A DNA stretch of 64,000 nt, taken from assembly GCA_965223985.1 (NCBI GenBank), contig OZ245030.1:3534001-3598000 (forward strand), read 5' to 3'. The DNA comes from JAPPKS01 sp963667895 (GTDB lineage: Bacteria > Poribacteria > WGA-4E > PCPOR2b). Within the stretch, counting starts at the first letter, position 1. Every line of letters begins with the position of its first letter. This document shows positions 18,023 to 26,387 of the stretch, one piece after another. The notes under the pieces were generated by a model that ran no database searches, was not told the DNA's origin, and saw only the letters and a program-made list of their open reading frames with translations. Position numbers and translations under genes: made by a program.

Positions 18023-19564
18023 ATGCTTCGATTCTGCACGACCAAATGGGGAATTTTACTGACTTTAATGACAATAGCTGCTGTAACTATCACATTCAAT
18101 ACAGAGTTCTATACCACTCAGACAGCAGTCAGTCAAACCGCGGATGACGATTTTGCGTATCTCGAACGGGCAAACCGTGCTTTTATTGAAGTGATTAACA
18201 ATGCGAAATCTTCTGTCGTGCAGATTACGACGACAAAGCTGGTTTCGCGTAGGGGTTCGCAGCGTCAATTCGATTTTTTCGATGATGATATTTTCCGTTA
18301 CTGGTTCGGTGAACCCCGAGACCGTCGAAATCGGAATGAGCCGGAAGAGGAGCGGGAGGTTCCCGGGGGGCTCGGATCCGGCGTCATCGTAACTGAAGAC
18401 GGTTATATCCTGACGAACAACCACGTCATTGACGGAGCTGAGGACATTCAGGTAACCCTACCGAATGGGCGCGAATATGAGGCGGTAGTCATCGGAAAAG
18501 ATCCAGGGATTGAAGGAACAGATGTCGCAGTTCTGAAGATTGAGGCTGAAGGACTGCCCGAACTAGAGTTTGGTGACTCCGATAAACTTCAGGTTGGAGA
18601 GTGGGTTGTTGCTATTGGGAGCCCCTTTGGTCTCGCTCAAACGGTGACACGTGGAATCGTCAGTGCGAAAGGACGTTCGTCTAGTGAAATTAGCGTCGTA
18701 GAGTATGCGGACTTCATCCAGACCGACGCCGCGATTAATCGGGGCAATAGTGGTGGGGCACTGATAAACATCCATGGACAGTTGGTGGGAATCAATACTG
18801 CAATAGTGACTCATGGAGGCTTTTCTCCGGGCAATGTCGGTGTGGGATTAGCGATTCCAATCAACCTAGCGGGCAGAATCATGAGGACGCTCATTGAGAA
18901 AGGGGAAGTTGAACGCGGGTGGTTGGGCGTTTCGCTTCAGGAAATCGACCGCGACCTTGTAGAAAAACTTGGGCTTGGAGAACCACGAGGAGCGCTGATC
19001 GCTGATGTCGGACCAGGTATGCCAGGAGACCAGGCAGGAATCCAGAGAGGCGATGTAATTGTTGAGTTCAACAACGTGCCCGTCCGTGATAGTCAACATC
19101 TTCGCGACACCGTTGCCGCAACAGAGGTTGGGAAAACCGTACAAGTAAAAGTCATCAGACGGGGCAAAGAGAAGACCTTGAAGGTCCGACTTGGCAAACG
19201 GACTGAAGGTGCCGTCGCAGCCATGGGCGGATCGACACCCAATATTCCTGACGACCACGACAGCGAAGTTTTCGCGGGGCTACGGGTCAGAGAACTCACT
19301 GATCGGCTCGCAGCAGAATACCGTCATGAGGGCGAAGAAGGCGTAATTGTCGTTGACGTTGAGCGAGGGAGTCCTGGAGCGAGAGCCGGTATCCGCCGGG
19401 GAGACCTAATCCAAGAGATAGATTGGAAAACGGTTGCTAATATCGCGGACTATCGCGAACAGGTCAAGGACGTTGCAGAAACCCCCAAAGTTGTGTTGTA
19501 CGTAAAACATCGAAACGGTTTGCGAGAATTCGTCACGCTAAAGAACCTCCAACCTCAAAAATGA
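18023..19564 (+). CDS. HtrA/DegP-type periplasmic serine protease (Do family)
   Basis: Degrades or refolds misfolded exported proteins. A hydrophobic signal/anchor near the N terminus (about residues 7-27) is followed by a trypsin-like domain with a complete catalytic triad: H134 in NNHVIDG, D167 in GTDVAVL and S243 in GNSGGAL. Two PDZ domains follow (about 285-380 and 410-505; GWLGVSLQEI and GVIVVDVERGSPGARAGI). At 513 residues it is typical of DegP/MucD. The ATG has an AGGAGG ribosome-binding site 9 nt upstream. It is separated from hsp20 by a terminator, so it is transcribed on its own. Confidence 0.95.
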   Translation: MLRFCTTKWGILLTLMTIAAVTITFNTEFYTTQTAVSQTADDDFAYLERANRAFIEVINNAKSSVVQITTTKLVSRRGSQRQFDFFDDDIFRYWFGEPRDRRNRNEPEEEREVPGGLGSGVIVTEDGYILTNNHVIDGAEDIQVTLPNGREYEAVVIGKDPGIEGTDVAVLKIEAEGLPELEFGDSDKLQVGEWVVAIGSPFGLAQTVTRGIVSAKGRSSSEISVVEYADFIQTDAAINRGNSGGALINIHGQLVGINTAIVTHGGFSPGNVGVGLAIPINLAGRIMRTLIEKGEVERGWLGVSLQEIDRDLVEKLGLGEPRGALIADVGPGMPGDQAGIQRGDVIVEFNNVPVRDSQHLRDTVAATEVGKTVQVKVIRRGKEKTLKVRLGKRTEGAVAAMGGSTPNIPDDHDSEVFAGLRVRELTDRLAAEYRHEGEEGVIVVDVERGSPGARAGIRRGDLIQEIDWKTVANIADYREQVKDVAETPKVVLYVKHRNGLREFVTLKNLQPQK

Positions 19565-19645
19565 GCCTCAAATCAGAGTCTGATTGTTCAATGACTCGAT
19601 CTGTGGACGGCGGCATTGAGGCGTACCGTGCGCCACTTGACGGTT

Positions 19646-22600
19646 TCACTTTGCACGCACCATATTTCGTGCGAATGTGATCTGTCCACCGTTGAGTTTA
19701 GCGACGCGCATGACATAGACATAGAGACCGCTTGCAACCGCATCTCCCGCTTCGTTACGACCATCCCAAAATGCTGCGTTATCCCGTCGATGGTACCGCC
19801 CCGCTGGTTGTTGTCCGAGATTTAAGCGGCGCACCAATCGTCCCGACGCCGAATAAATCTGGATCTGTACACCAGCGGGCGTTGCGAGTTCGTAAGGTAT
19901 CCATACCTCCGGATTGAATGGGTTGGGATAAACTGGCAAGATTCTCGTTTCCGCTACGGGGGGCAACTTAGAATTCAAATGCGCTTGCAGATTCCCCCCT
20001 TCCACCCACGATATCAGCGCTTCAATTGCCTCACGCGCTCGGGATGGAAGGTGGGGTTGACGATGCAGTGCAAATAACGCCTTTTGAACTCGGGTTACAT
20101 CAATCTCCATGTAAATGGGATGAGTTGCAATAGATTGCGTACGCGGACCCGTGTCGAATTTACTATGCAGTACATCGTGCATCGTGCGAGCCAAGCTCGG
20201 AGCGGCGTTGGTGTCCTCTCCAAAATGTCTTGCCACCAGCGCCAAGTCTGCAATGTCTACAACACCATCTCCGTTGACATCGAAGTTGGGATTCGTAATC
20301 ATGTCGATAGTTTTCCCCAAGTGGCTGGCAACCAAGACTAAATCCAAGATGTTTACCGCGGCATCTCGGTTTACGTTCCACGGTGAAGGTTCGCTCAACA
20401 TAACGCCCGGCGTGATGGCGCTCCAGTCGTGGCTTGACAAACGCGCATGGTTCTCAGCCTTGATTCTGGCGTAGTACGTAGTGTTAAGTTCTCCTGTAAA
20501 TGTGTGACGAGTCACCCCACCGCCAACGTTCTGATCAAAAAGCATCCCTGATTGGAAATCGCTGGAATCCACATCAATCTGAACATGGTAGGCTATAATT
20601 CTGCTTGTGTCATCAACTGCGTCCCATTCCAGCGTAATTTCCGGTGAATTTCCCGCCTCCTCCACCAGCCAGTTAAGATTCGACACCGTGGGTGGCGGGG
20701 TGCTATCAATCTTGAAGCCGAAATGGCTGGCGTCGGTCCAATATCCTAACGCATCACGCGCACGAACATGTACCCACCATGAGCCGTCACTGAGCCCGGT
20801 GAACACCAACGCATTACTTCTAACAAGCGCGTCCGGTCGTGTGTCGGGGATTGTTTCAGGTTCTCGATTCAGGATGAAACTGTATTGCTGACCAGCGACC
20901 ATCGTCGGCGGGGTTAGCAACTCCAATTGCGGCGAGTTGTCCGCATACCAGCGATTAAAGTCTGGGTGGGTATTGGACGTGATAACGGGCGGCAAAAGCG
21001 GTGTGTGATCGACAATTACGAATCCATCACTATACACCTCGGTTGGTGGATTTTGTGAATCCGTAACAACTGCACGAAGGTAGTAGGTGCCTTCAGCGAG
21101 AGAATGCGTGTTCCAAGTGAACGCCAAGTGGTCTGATGACAACCCGGATTGAATCAGTGTCGCACCGCCTGGATGATTGTCTCGGTCAAAGAACAGAGCG
21201 ATTGTGAAGTTTTTGTCGTCGGGATCAGAGGCTTCCCAAGTAATCTGGAAGGATTTGTCCGATATGCCGCCTTGAGCGGATGGGGCGGTAAACTGAAAAC
21301 CCGGTGCGACATTTGGACGAAATAGCGTGTGATGGGTCGCATAAATTCCCTCTAGTTCCTCCAACACAGGTAATCCGCGCCTGCGCCAGGCGATAGCGAT
21401 GTCTGTGATGCTCTGGGGTTTGTCGATCGTAATAATCTCCCAGAGTAAATCTGTGCGGTCGGAAATTCCGTCGTCATCGATTTTGGGTTGGTGGTCAATG
21501 GAGTCTGCTGTATCGAAGATGTCCCATAAGATGCTCGCCACTGTTCCTTCGACGGTTTCACCTTTAGTATTTGAGCCCAAGCCTTCCACTTGCCCCGTCC
21601 ACCACCGATTGGATTCGATATTCGGCACGGTCTGATCGAGGTATCCGGTGACATTCAATGCGCGGTTGTCGACAGCTGCCTCCATAAACTCCGCCCATCC
21701 CTCATTAAAGGCGAAACCGGTATCCGATACCGTTTCAAGCCGGTGAGAACCCTGATACGTGCCTTGCGGAACAGAATCGTAGTTGTAGCCGTAAGCCGCA
21801 GTCATAACAGTGTGCCCATATTCGTGCAACATAAGGATACGCGTCCACTGATCCCGGTAGGCGATGTTGATTGTTTCGCTTGTTACTTGGTCTCCAATTA
21901 GGTGCGGCGTATAGTAGGATATGTTCTCCGCGCCAGGCCAAATGACATGCACAGGGCGTTCCCGCTCCCAGCCCAACCGGTTGAGCAGAAAGGAATGTGC
22001 GTGTTGGACAGTATTGAAAATATACCCAAGTGCCCGGTTTGGATTTCGAGAATTGATGGATAGATGGACGATTGTCTCACCATCGGGTACATTTCGAACA
22101 GTTTCTGAGGCGAACTCATGCACGTTTGTTCCTGGATTTTCGATTGACAACACGTGGTTGTCGAATCTCACTACGATATAAAGATTGCGGGGCGCTCCGC
22201 TGTTGAGCTCCGAGTGAGTTAGATTTTCAAAGATGTATTCTCCACGGTCATCAGCGATGGTCTCGTCAATTTTAATATCTTCGCCAACAGCCGCCTCAAG
22301 GTAGAGCAAAACTTGCGGGTGATGGATTGGAAGTTCCACCCCCTCATTGTCGTTGAAATAAACGACTGAACCGCGAACCGTCACCTCACCCGCGGGGGCA
22401 CGAAATCTCCGAAACCTCGCTTGTGTTTCCAACGGTAAGTTGTCTACCGATTCGTCAAACGGAATAGCGCGATCTTGAGAGTATCCCGGTGTTACGCGAA
22501 GGTATGTATAGAAATGCTCGATTACCGTTTGACCATTCGCAAGCGTCGCGTAGATTGACGCCTGTAAGGGATACACTCCTTGCTTCCTCACACGAACCAG

Positions 22601-22960
22601 CACGCTGAAATGCTGATCCGGAGCATACGGAGGAAAATAGGCTCGATCGAAAGAATCGGTTGAGCGCGGAGAAATCCCGTTGGGAAGGCGAAATTGAACG
22701 CGTGCATGAGTTGTTTCAGGCAGGTTGGAGCGAATTGATAAGATGAGCGTGGCTTCTTCTCCAATTCGCGGTGCTCGTGTAAGACGGAGCGTACCATCGA
22801 ACGCTTGGGGGCGGCGGGGTTGATGTGCAGATGCAGAGAAGAGTGTTTCCGCACACAACATGGAAATCGAAAGGCACAAAAACAGGAGAACGAGCGGAGT
22901 AACGCTGACAACACGAATTGTCATGTGTAGCATGTAAAACAAACCCGTTCCTGTTTTCAT
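19646..22960 (-). CDS. Large secreted metallopeptidase-like protein with dockerin pair and FlgD-like C-terminal module
   Basis: 1104 residues with an N-terminal signal peptide (hydrophobic run VVSVTPLVLLFLCLSISML; translation could start at ATG residue 1, 10 or 13). A zinc-peptidase motif HEYGH (H379, E380, H383) is followed by NEGWAEF (E420 or E424 as third ligand), the pattern of gluzincin peptidases. After several Ig/Fn3-like modules (about 560-870) comes a dockerin type I-like pair of calcium loops (NVNRDAAVNILDLVLVASHL, then FDVNGDGVVDIADL). The last 90 residues resemble FlgD-like/type IX sorting modules (PNPFNPEVWIPYEL and DGRNEAGDAVASGLYVYVM). It is probably surface-attached or exported. 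The substrate is unknown. Confidence 0.8.
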   Translation of the reverse strand: MKTGTGLFYMLHMTIRVVSVTPLVLLFLCLSISMLCAETLFSASAHQPRRPQAFDGTLRLTRAPRIGEEATLILSIRSNLPETTHARVQFRLPNGISPRSTDSFDRAYFPPYAPDQHFSVLVRVRKQGVYPLQASIYATLANGQTVIEHFYTYLRVTPGYSQDRAIPFDESVDNLPLETQARFRRFRAPAGEVTVRGSVVYFNDNEGVELPIHHPQVLLYLEAAVGEDIKIDETIADDRGEYIFENLTHSELNSGAPRNLYIVVRFDNHVLSIENPGTNVHEFASETVRNVPDGETIVHLSINSRNPNRALGYIFNTVQHAHSFLLNRLGWERERPVHVIWPGAENISYYTPHLIGDQVTSETINIAYRDQWTRILMLHEYGHTVMTAAYGYNYDSVPQGTYQGSHRLETVSDTGFAFNEGWAEFMEAAVDNRALNVTGYLDQTVPNIESNRWWTGQVEGLGSNTKGETVEGTVASILWDIFDTADSIDHQPKIDDDGISDRTDLLWEIITIDKPQSITDIAIAWRRRGLPVLEELEGIYATHHTLFRPNVAPGFQFTAPSAQGGISDKSFQITWEASDPDDKNFTIALFFDRDNHPGGATLIQSGLSSDHLAFTWNTHSLAEGTYYLRAVVTDSQNPPTEVYSDGFVIVDHTPLLPPVITSNTHPDFNRWYADNSPQLELLTPPTMVAGQQYSFILNREPETIPDTRPDALVRSNALVFTGLSDGSWWVHVRARDALGYWTDASHFGFKIDSTPPPTVSNLNWLVEEAGNSPEITLEWDAVDDTSRIIAYHVQIDVDSSDFQSGMLFDQNVGGGVTRHTFTGELNTTYYARIKAENHARLSSHDWSAITPGVMLSEPSPWNVNRDAAVNILDLVLVASHLGKTIDMITNPNFDVNGDGVVDIADLALVARHFGEDTNAAPSLARTMHDVLHSKFDTGPRTQSIATHPIYMEIDVTRVQKALFALHRQPHLPSRAREAIEALISWVEGGNLQAHLNSKLPPVAETRILPVYPNPFNPEVWIPYELATPAGVQIQIYSASGRLVRRLNLGQQPAGRYHRRDNAAFWDGRNEAGDAVASGLYVYVMRVAKLNGGQITFARNMVRAK

Positions 22961-23042
22961 AAATACTTCTCGGCTGAATCCTGTATTGCTTCGGTGCTGC
23001 CGTTTTCTTCAAGCCGATTGCCTAGAACCTGAGCATGTGCGA

Positions 23043-23067
23043 AAAAAGAATCCGGCAATCTCCCGGA
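23043..23067 (-). terminator. Possible terminator after the 23.7 kb minus-strand gene
   Basis: On the minus strand, TCCGG/CCGGA (23063-23067 and 23051-23055) forms a 5-bp stem followed by a T-rich tract (complement of 23043-23050). The short stem makes this tentative. Confidence 0.4.
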
Positions 23068-23084
23068 CTTCACGACTCGCGCTA

Positions 23085-23168
23085 TTAACTTGCAAACCAG
23101 ATTCCTAGCATGATTCCTATCGAAATTAAAATGATTATTGTCCGATAACTCCTAGCACTAGCTTCCAT
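23085..23168 (-). CDS. Possible 27-residue membrane mini-protein overlapping the upstream gene end
   Basis: The frame starts MEASARSYR and continues with an 18-residue hydrophobic helix (TIIILISIGIMLGIWFAS). It overlaps the last 34 nt of the charged-protein gene in another frame. A GGAG lies 17 nt upstream of this ATG, which is too far to be convincing. It could be a small membrane protein, or the original C-terminal anchor of the charged protein after a frameshift (biological or sequencing). Confidence 0.3.
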   Translation of the reverse strand: MEASARSYRTIIILISIGIMLGIWFAS

Positions 23169-23737
23169 GTCAACATTGCCGGTTCTCCTTCTTCTTTCGA
23201 CCCGCGCAACGATTTTCGGTCCGCTTTCTCACTATTTCGCCGCCGCTTTTCAGGACATGGGTGTATTGAGGACTTTTCCTCCTGCATTTCTTCCCGCTGT
23301 TCTCGAATTTTCTCCACCAAACGCGTTGTGCCAGACGTGGGTGCATTAGCTGCTTTGGCTATCTGTTCAACTCGATGTAACTCGCGCGAGTCTGCGTCAT
23401 CGGTGGTAGGCTGTTGAGATGTGTGTTGACTAGTAGATTCTTCTGGGTGAGTTGCATCGTCAGCGTTTTCTACATGTGTTTCGTCTTGGACCGTGACACT
23501 GGTTTTGCTTTCGAGATTCGTAGAAAACGCAGAACTTATATGGTCTCGATGTTTTTGATTCTCTGGTCCATGGCGATCTGGCATGTCGGGTTCAGCTTCG
23601 TGATGTGCTACTTCCTCCGGTTCCAATTTGCTCGAGTCGTCCGATGCACGTTTCCCAGCCCACATCGCCCGCCGTTGTTGTCTGTATTTTTCCTTCAGTG
23701 CTTGCTTTTCTTCTTCGCTCAGTTGCATGATTTTCAC
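23135..23737 (-). CDS. Hypothetical charged, low-complexity protein
   Basis: A 200-residue, highly charged protein that I do not recognise. The first 30 residues (LSEEEKQALKEKYRQQRRAM) form a likely helix and coiled coil. The middle is acidic and disordered, rich in Glu, Asp, His, Thr and Ser. Residues 120-180 are basic and helical (KIREQREEMQEEK, RRRNSEKADRKS). It ends in a short hydrophobic stretch, LTWKLVLGVIGQ. In another frame, the DNA across this end encodes a 27-residue hydrophobic helix, so the true C terminus may be a membrane anchor reached by a frameshift. The ATG has a GGAGG-like site upstream (23744-23748 region). Confidence 0.6.
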   Translation of the reverse strand: MKIMQLSEEEKQALKEKYRQQRRAMWAGKRASDDSSKLEPEEVAHHEAEPDMPDRHGPENQKHRDHISSAFSTNLESKTSVTVQDETHVENADDATHPEESTSQHTSQQPTTDDADSRELHRVEQIAKAANAPTSGTTRLVEKIREQREEMQEEKSSIHPCPEKRRRNSEKADRKSLRGSKEEGEPAMLTWKLVLGVIGQ

Positions 23738-23813
23738 CTCCTGACACGTGAATGAACCATAATGTGAAAGGCTTCACGTGCGAAACTTAGATTTTTTTCT
23801 GTTTTATTGTACC

Positions 23814-24194
23814 CTATTCTGAAATTTTTTCGATTTTGACCGTAGTTCCACTCTTCACCTGTTTGAACGCCTTAGGGTCGCCTAGCAGTTCACCGATCAC
23901 ATTGACTGCACTCGCTGGACGGATTTCAGCACCCAGACTCATAGGTGTTGTGCCAAAGAAAATACAAAACGCAGTGCCGGTGGGCCAGTAGCCGAGATCG
24001 CCTAGTTCCACGACTTCTTGAGGATTTTCAGCATCCGCGTTTACTGATATGGAAAAGTAGATTTCGTCGCCCCATGTACTCCCACGTTCCTGAATCGGTA
24101 GCACATCCCAAATCATTTGCGCTGTTTCCGAGTTATTCAGTACCGCCTCCATTACGACAGGCTGAGCAGAGATTTTAATCTTTTTGGGGGTCAT
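23814..24194 (-). CDS. Cyclophilin-like fold protein (TM1367/PF04126 type)
   Basis: A 126-residue single-domain protein from ATG 24194 (MTPKKIKIS). A GGAG ribosome-binding site sits 7 nt before this ATG. The longer frame to 24329 is not supported and reads as non-coding. The fold family is recognisable from VVMEAVLNNSETAQMIWDVL, WGDEIYFSI, ELGDLGYWPTGTAFCIFFG and EIRPASAVNVIGEL, matching the cyclophilin-like TM1367 family. Such proteins have a cyclophilin-like barrel but are not proven peptidyl-prolyl isomerases. Neighbours give no functional hint. Confidence 0.82.
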   Translation of the reverse strand: MTPKKIKISAQPVVMEAVLNNSETAQMIWDVLPIQERGSTWGDEIYFSISVNADAENPQEVVELGDLGYWPTGTAFCIFFGTTPMSLGAEIRPASAVNVIGELLGDPKAFKQVKSGTTVKIEKISE

Positions 24195-24438
24195 GACAGT
24201 TCTCCATTGGGAATCCGGCATTGGTTGCTTTGGTGTTGACTTGGTTTCTGCTTTCAACGATAATAGGAAGCTGAGTCTTTTGTATTTTAACACAATCCAC
24301 TCGATATCCTCAATGCAAAAAGCGCTCAACCCGCGCTTATCGGAGGAGGCAGAAGATTACTAATGTACGAAAATAGTTGGTGTATACGCAGTAATTTTCA
24401 CGGACAAGCAGTATTAATTCAAATCGGGGAAGTGACCA

Positions 24439-25170
24439 ATGAGATTAAAAAATCGCGTTGCAATTGTAACAGGCGGTGGACAAGGAATTGGGCGGGCGAT
24501 TTGCCTCACGTTTGCTAGGGAAGGCGCACGTATAGCCATTGCCGAGCAAAACCGGGCATCTGCTGAGGCAGTGGCCGAGGAGGTTCGCGCGTTTGGAATA
24601 GGTGCGATAGCAATGCACACAGACGTCTCCGATGGCGATGCTGTCCGCGTAATGGTTTCTCAGACGCTTAGCACCTTTGAACGAATTGATATTCTCGTCA
24701 ATAACGCCGGAATTTTTAGCCACACGCCAATCGAGGAGTGTACCGAAGCAGAATGGGATCGAATCATGGCTGTTAATCTCAAGGGGCCTTTTCTCTGTTC
24801 GCAGGCCGTAATGGAGATTATGAGAAAGCAGAAATCTGGCAGGATTATAAATCTTGGTTCTATTGCGGGTAGAGTTGGCGGGCTGTTTGCTTCGGCACCC
24901 TATGCTTCATCTAAAGCAGGAGTGATGTGCTTGACGAAATCGTTTGCACGCCATCTTGGCGAATACGGAATCACCATCAACGCAATTGCGCCCGGTGTGG
25001 CTAAGACAGAGATGACGAAAGATCATCCTGAGATGACACCACAAATTCCGCTTGGTCGTGTCGCCGACCCGCAGGAGGTAGCGAACGTCGCACTGTTCCT
25101 TGCGTCAGATGAGGGATCATATCTGACAGGTGTCATCATAGATGTGAATGGTGGAATGTTAATGCCCTGA
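24439..25170 (+). CDS. SDR family NAD(P)-dependent oxidoreductase (FabG-like)
   Basis: A classical short-chain dehydrogenase/reductase of 243 residues. The cofactor loop TGGGQGIGRAI near residue 12, the NNAG motif in DILVNNAGIF, the catalytic Ser in LGSIAGRV and the YASSKAG (Y-x3-K) active site are all intact. The C-terminal YLTGVIIDVNGGML is typical of FabG or glucose-1-dehydrogenase-like members. Substrate cannot be assigned. It stands alone, convergent with the Mrp gene. Confidence 0.9.
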   Translation: MRLKNRVAIVTGGGQGIGRAICLTFAREGARIAIAEQNRASAEAVAEEVRAFGIGAIAMHTDVSDGDAVRVMVSQTLSTFERIDILVNNAGIFSHTPIEECTEAEWDRIMAVNLKGPFLCSQAVMEIMRKQKSGRIINLGSIAGRVGGLFASAPYASSKAGVMCLTKSFARHLGEYGITINAIAPGVAKTEMTKDHPEMTPQIPLGRVADPQEVANVALFLASDEGSYLTGVIIDVNGGMLMP

Positions 25171-25201
25171 CCCTCAATCATGAAAAGTTACGACTCCGAG
25201 A

Positions 25202-26149
25202 TCAACTAAGAATCGTCAATTCGCTTTCCGGTCCCCGTTCGCGGAGTTCCTCTGCGAGCAGATTCGCTGCATTGCGAAATGCCTCGGATTGTGACGAATC
25301 AGGGTGCGATGCAACAATGGGCACACCTAGGTCACCGCCTGTACAGATTTCCGGGTCAATCGGAATCGCCCCCAAAAATGGAATGCCGAGTTTTTCGCTG
25401 ATTTTCTTCCCACCATCGGTTCTGAAGATGTCTGTTCGTTTGTCACAGTGGTGACAGATGAAATAGCTCATGTTTTCAACGACGCCCAAAATTGGTACGT
25501 TGAGCTTCTCAAACATGGCGACGCCTCGCCGAACGTCGGCAAGTGCAACATCCTGTGGCGTAGTCACAATCACAGCGCCGGTCAGGGGAATGGCTTGCGT
25601 TAAAGAGAGAGCGGCATCTCCGGTACCGGGCGGCAAATCAATAATCAGATAATCGAGTTCACCCCAGTTGACATCACTCAAGAACTGGCGAATTGCGCTG
25701 TGCAACATAGGACCACGCCAGATCATTGCCTGTTCCTCGGATACCATAAAACCAATCGACATGAGTTTAACGTCGTGGCTGACAAGAGGAATCAATTTCC
25801 TATCTTGTCCTACCTCTGGCTGTTTATTGATACCCATCATGGTTGGAATGCTTGGACCATAGGCATCTGCATCCATCAGCCCAACTTTCGCCGTCCCTTG
25901 TGCTAGGGCGAGCGCTAGGTTCGTCGCGACTGTCGATTTTCCCACGCCGCCTTTTCCGCTTGCCACGGCAATCTTATACTGAACTTCCGGAATCATTACG
26001 TTCTGCTGTGGCGTGCTCGCTTGCGGTGCCGTCGGTTTGGAAGCTGCCGGGTTGCCCATCATCTGCAGGTCCGGATGACTCTTCCCGCCTTGTGAGGACG
26101 GTGCTTGGCCCTTTGCATCTCCACCTTTGACTTTTTTGAAAAGGTTCAT
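25202..26149 (-). CDS. mrp: Mrp/NBP35 (ApbC) family iron-sulfur carrier ATPase
   Basis: P-loop NTPase that carries Fe-S clusters to apoproteins in the cytoplasm. After a Gln/Pro/Ser-rich N-terminal stretch of about 55 residues comes the deviant Walker A KGGVGKST (about residues 65-72), then DADAYGPSIPTMMG, the Walker B-like YLIIDLPPGTGD, and the paired cysteines near 235 (ICHHC) that bind the bridging cluster. The usual N-terminal DUF59/MIP18 domain is absent, which is common for short Mrp forms. It has its own sigma-70-type promoter in the gap after priA. Confidence 0.92.
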   Translation of the reverse strand: MNLFKKVKGGDAKGQAPSSQGGKSHPDLQMMGNPAASKPTAPQASTPQQNVMIPEVQYKIAVASGKGGVGKSTVATNLALALAQGTAKVGLMDADAYGPSIPTMMGINKQPEVGQDRKLIPLVSHDVKLMSIGFMVSEEQAMIWRGPMLHSAIRQFLSDVNWGELDYLIIDLPPGTGDAALSLTQAIPLTGAVIVTTPQDVALADVRRGVAMFEKLNVPILGVVENMSYFICHHCDKRTDIFRTDGGKKISEKLGIPFLGAIPIDPEICTGGDLGVPIVASHPDSSQSEAFRNAANLLAEELRERGPESELTILS

Positions 26150-26240
26150 AGCTTTTCCTCTCGTGTGGCCAAATTGCCCCTATTCGCTGTTTCGTCCATC
26201 GTGGTGGCGGACAAAAGCGGCTTTTTTGGGATATTTGACA

Positions 26241-26269
26241 ATTTTACCGAATTCCCCGGCGAAAGTCAA
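26241..26269 (-). promoter_or_regulatory. Promoter upstream of mrp
   Basis: On the minus strand, TTGACT (26264-26269), a 17-nt spacer and TAAAAT (26241-26246), about 90 nt upstream of the mrp ATG at 26149. Confidence 0.5.
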
Positions 26270-26387
26270 GACATTCGGATTGAGGAATTCACCCTTGTGA
26301 TCGTAGCGCACGGTCCTTTTTTACAATCCAATTATATTTACGTGTGACACATCGGTACGATTTTTTTGAACGTTTTTGTTGATGATA

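Noticed and set aside
19646..22960. Cellulosome component
   Set aside because: Only a single dockerin-like pair and no cohesin or glycoside hydrolase nearby; the peptidase motif gives a better explanation.
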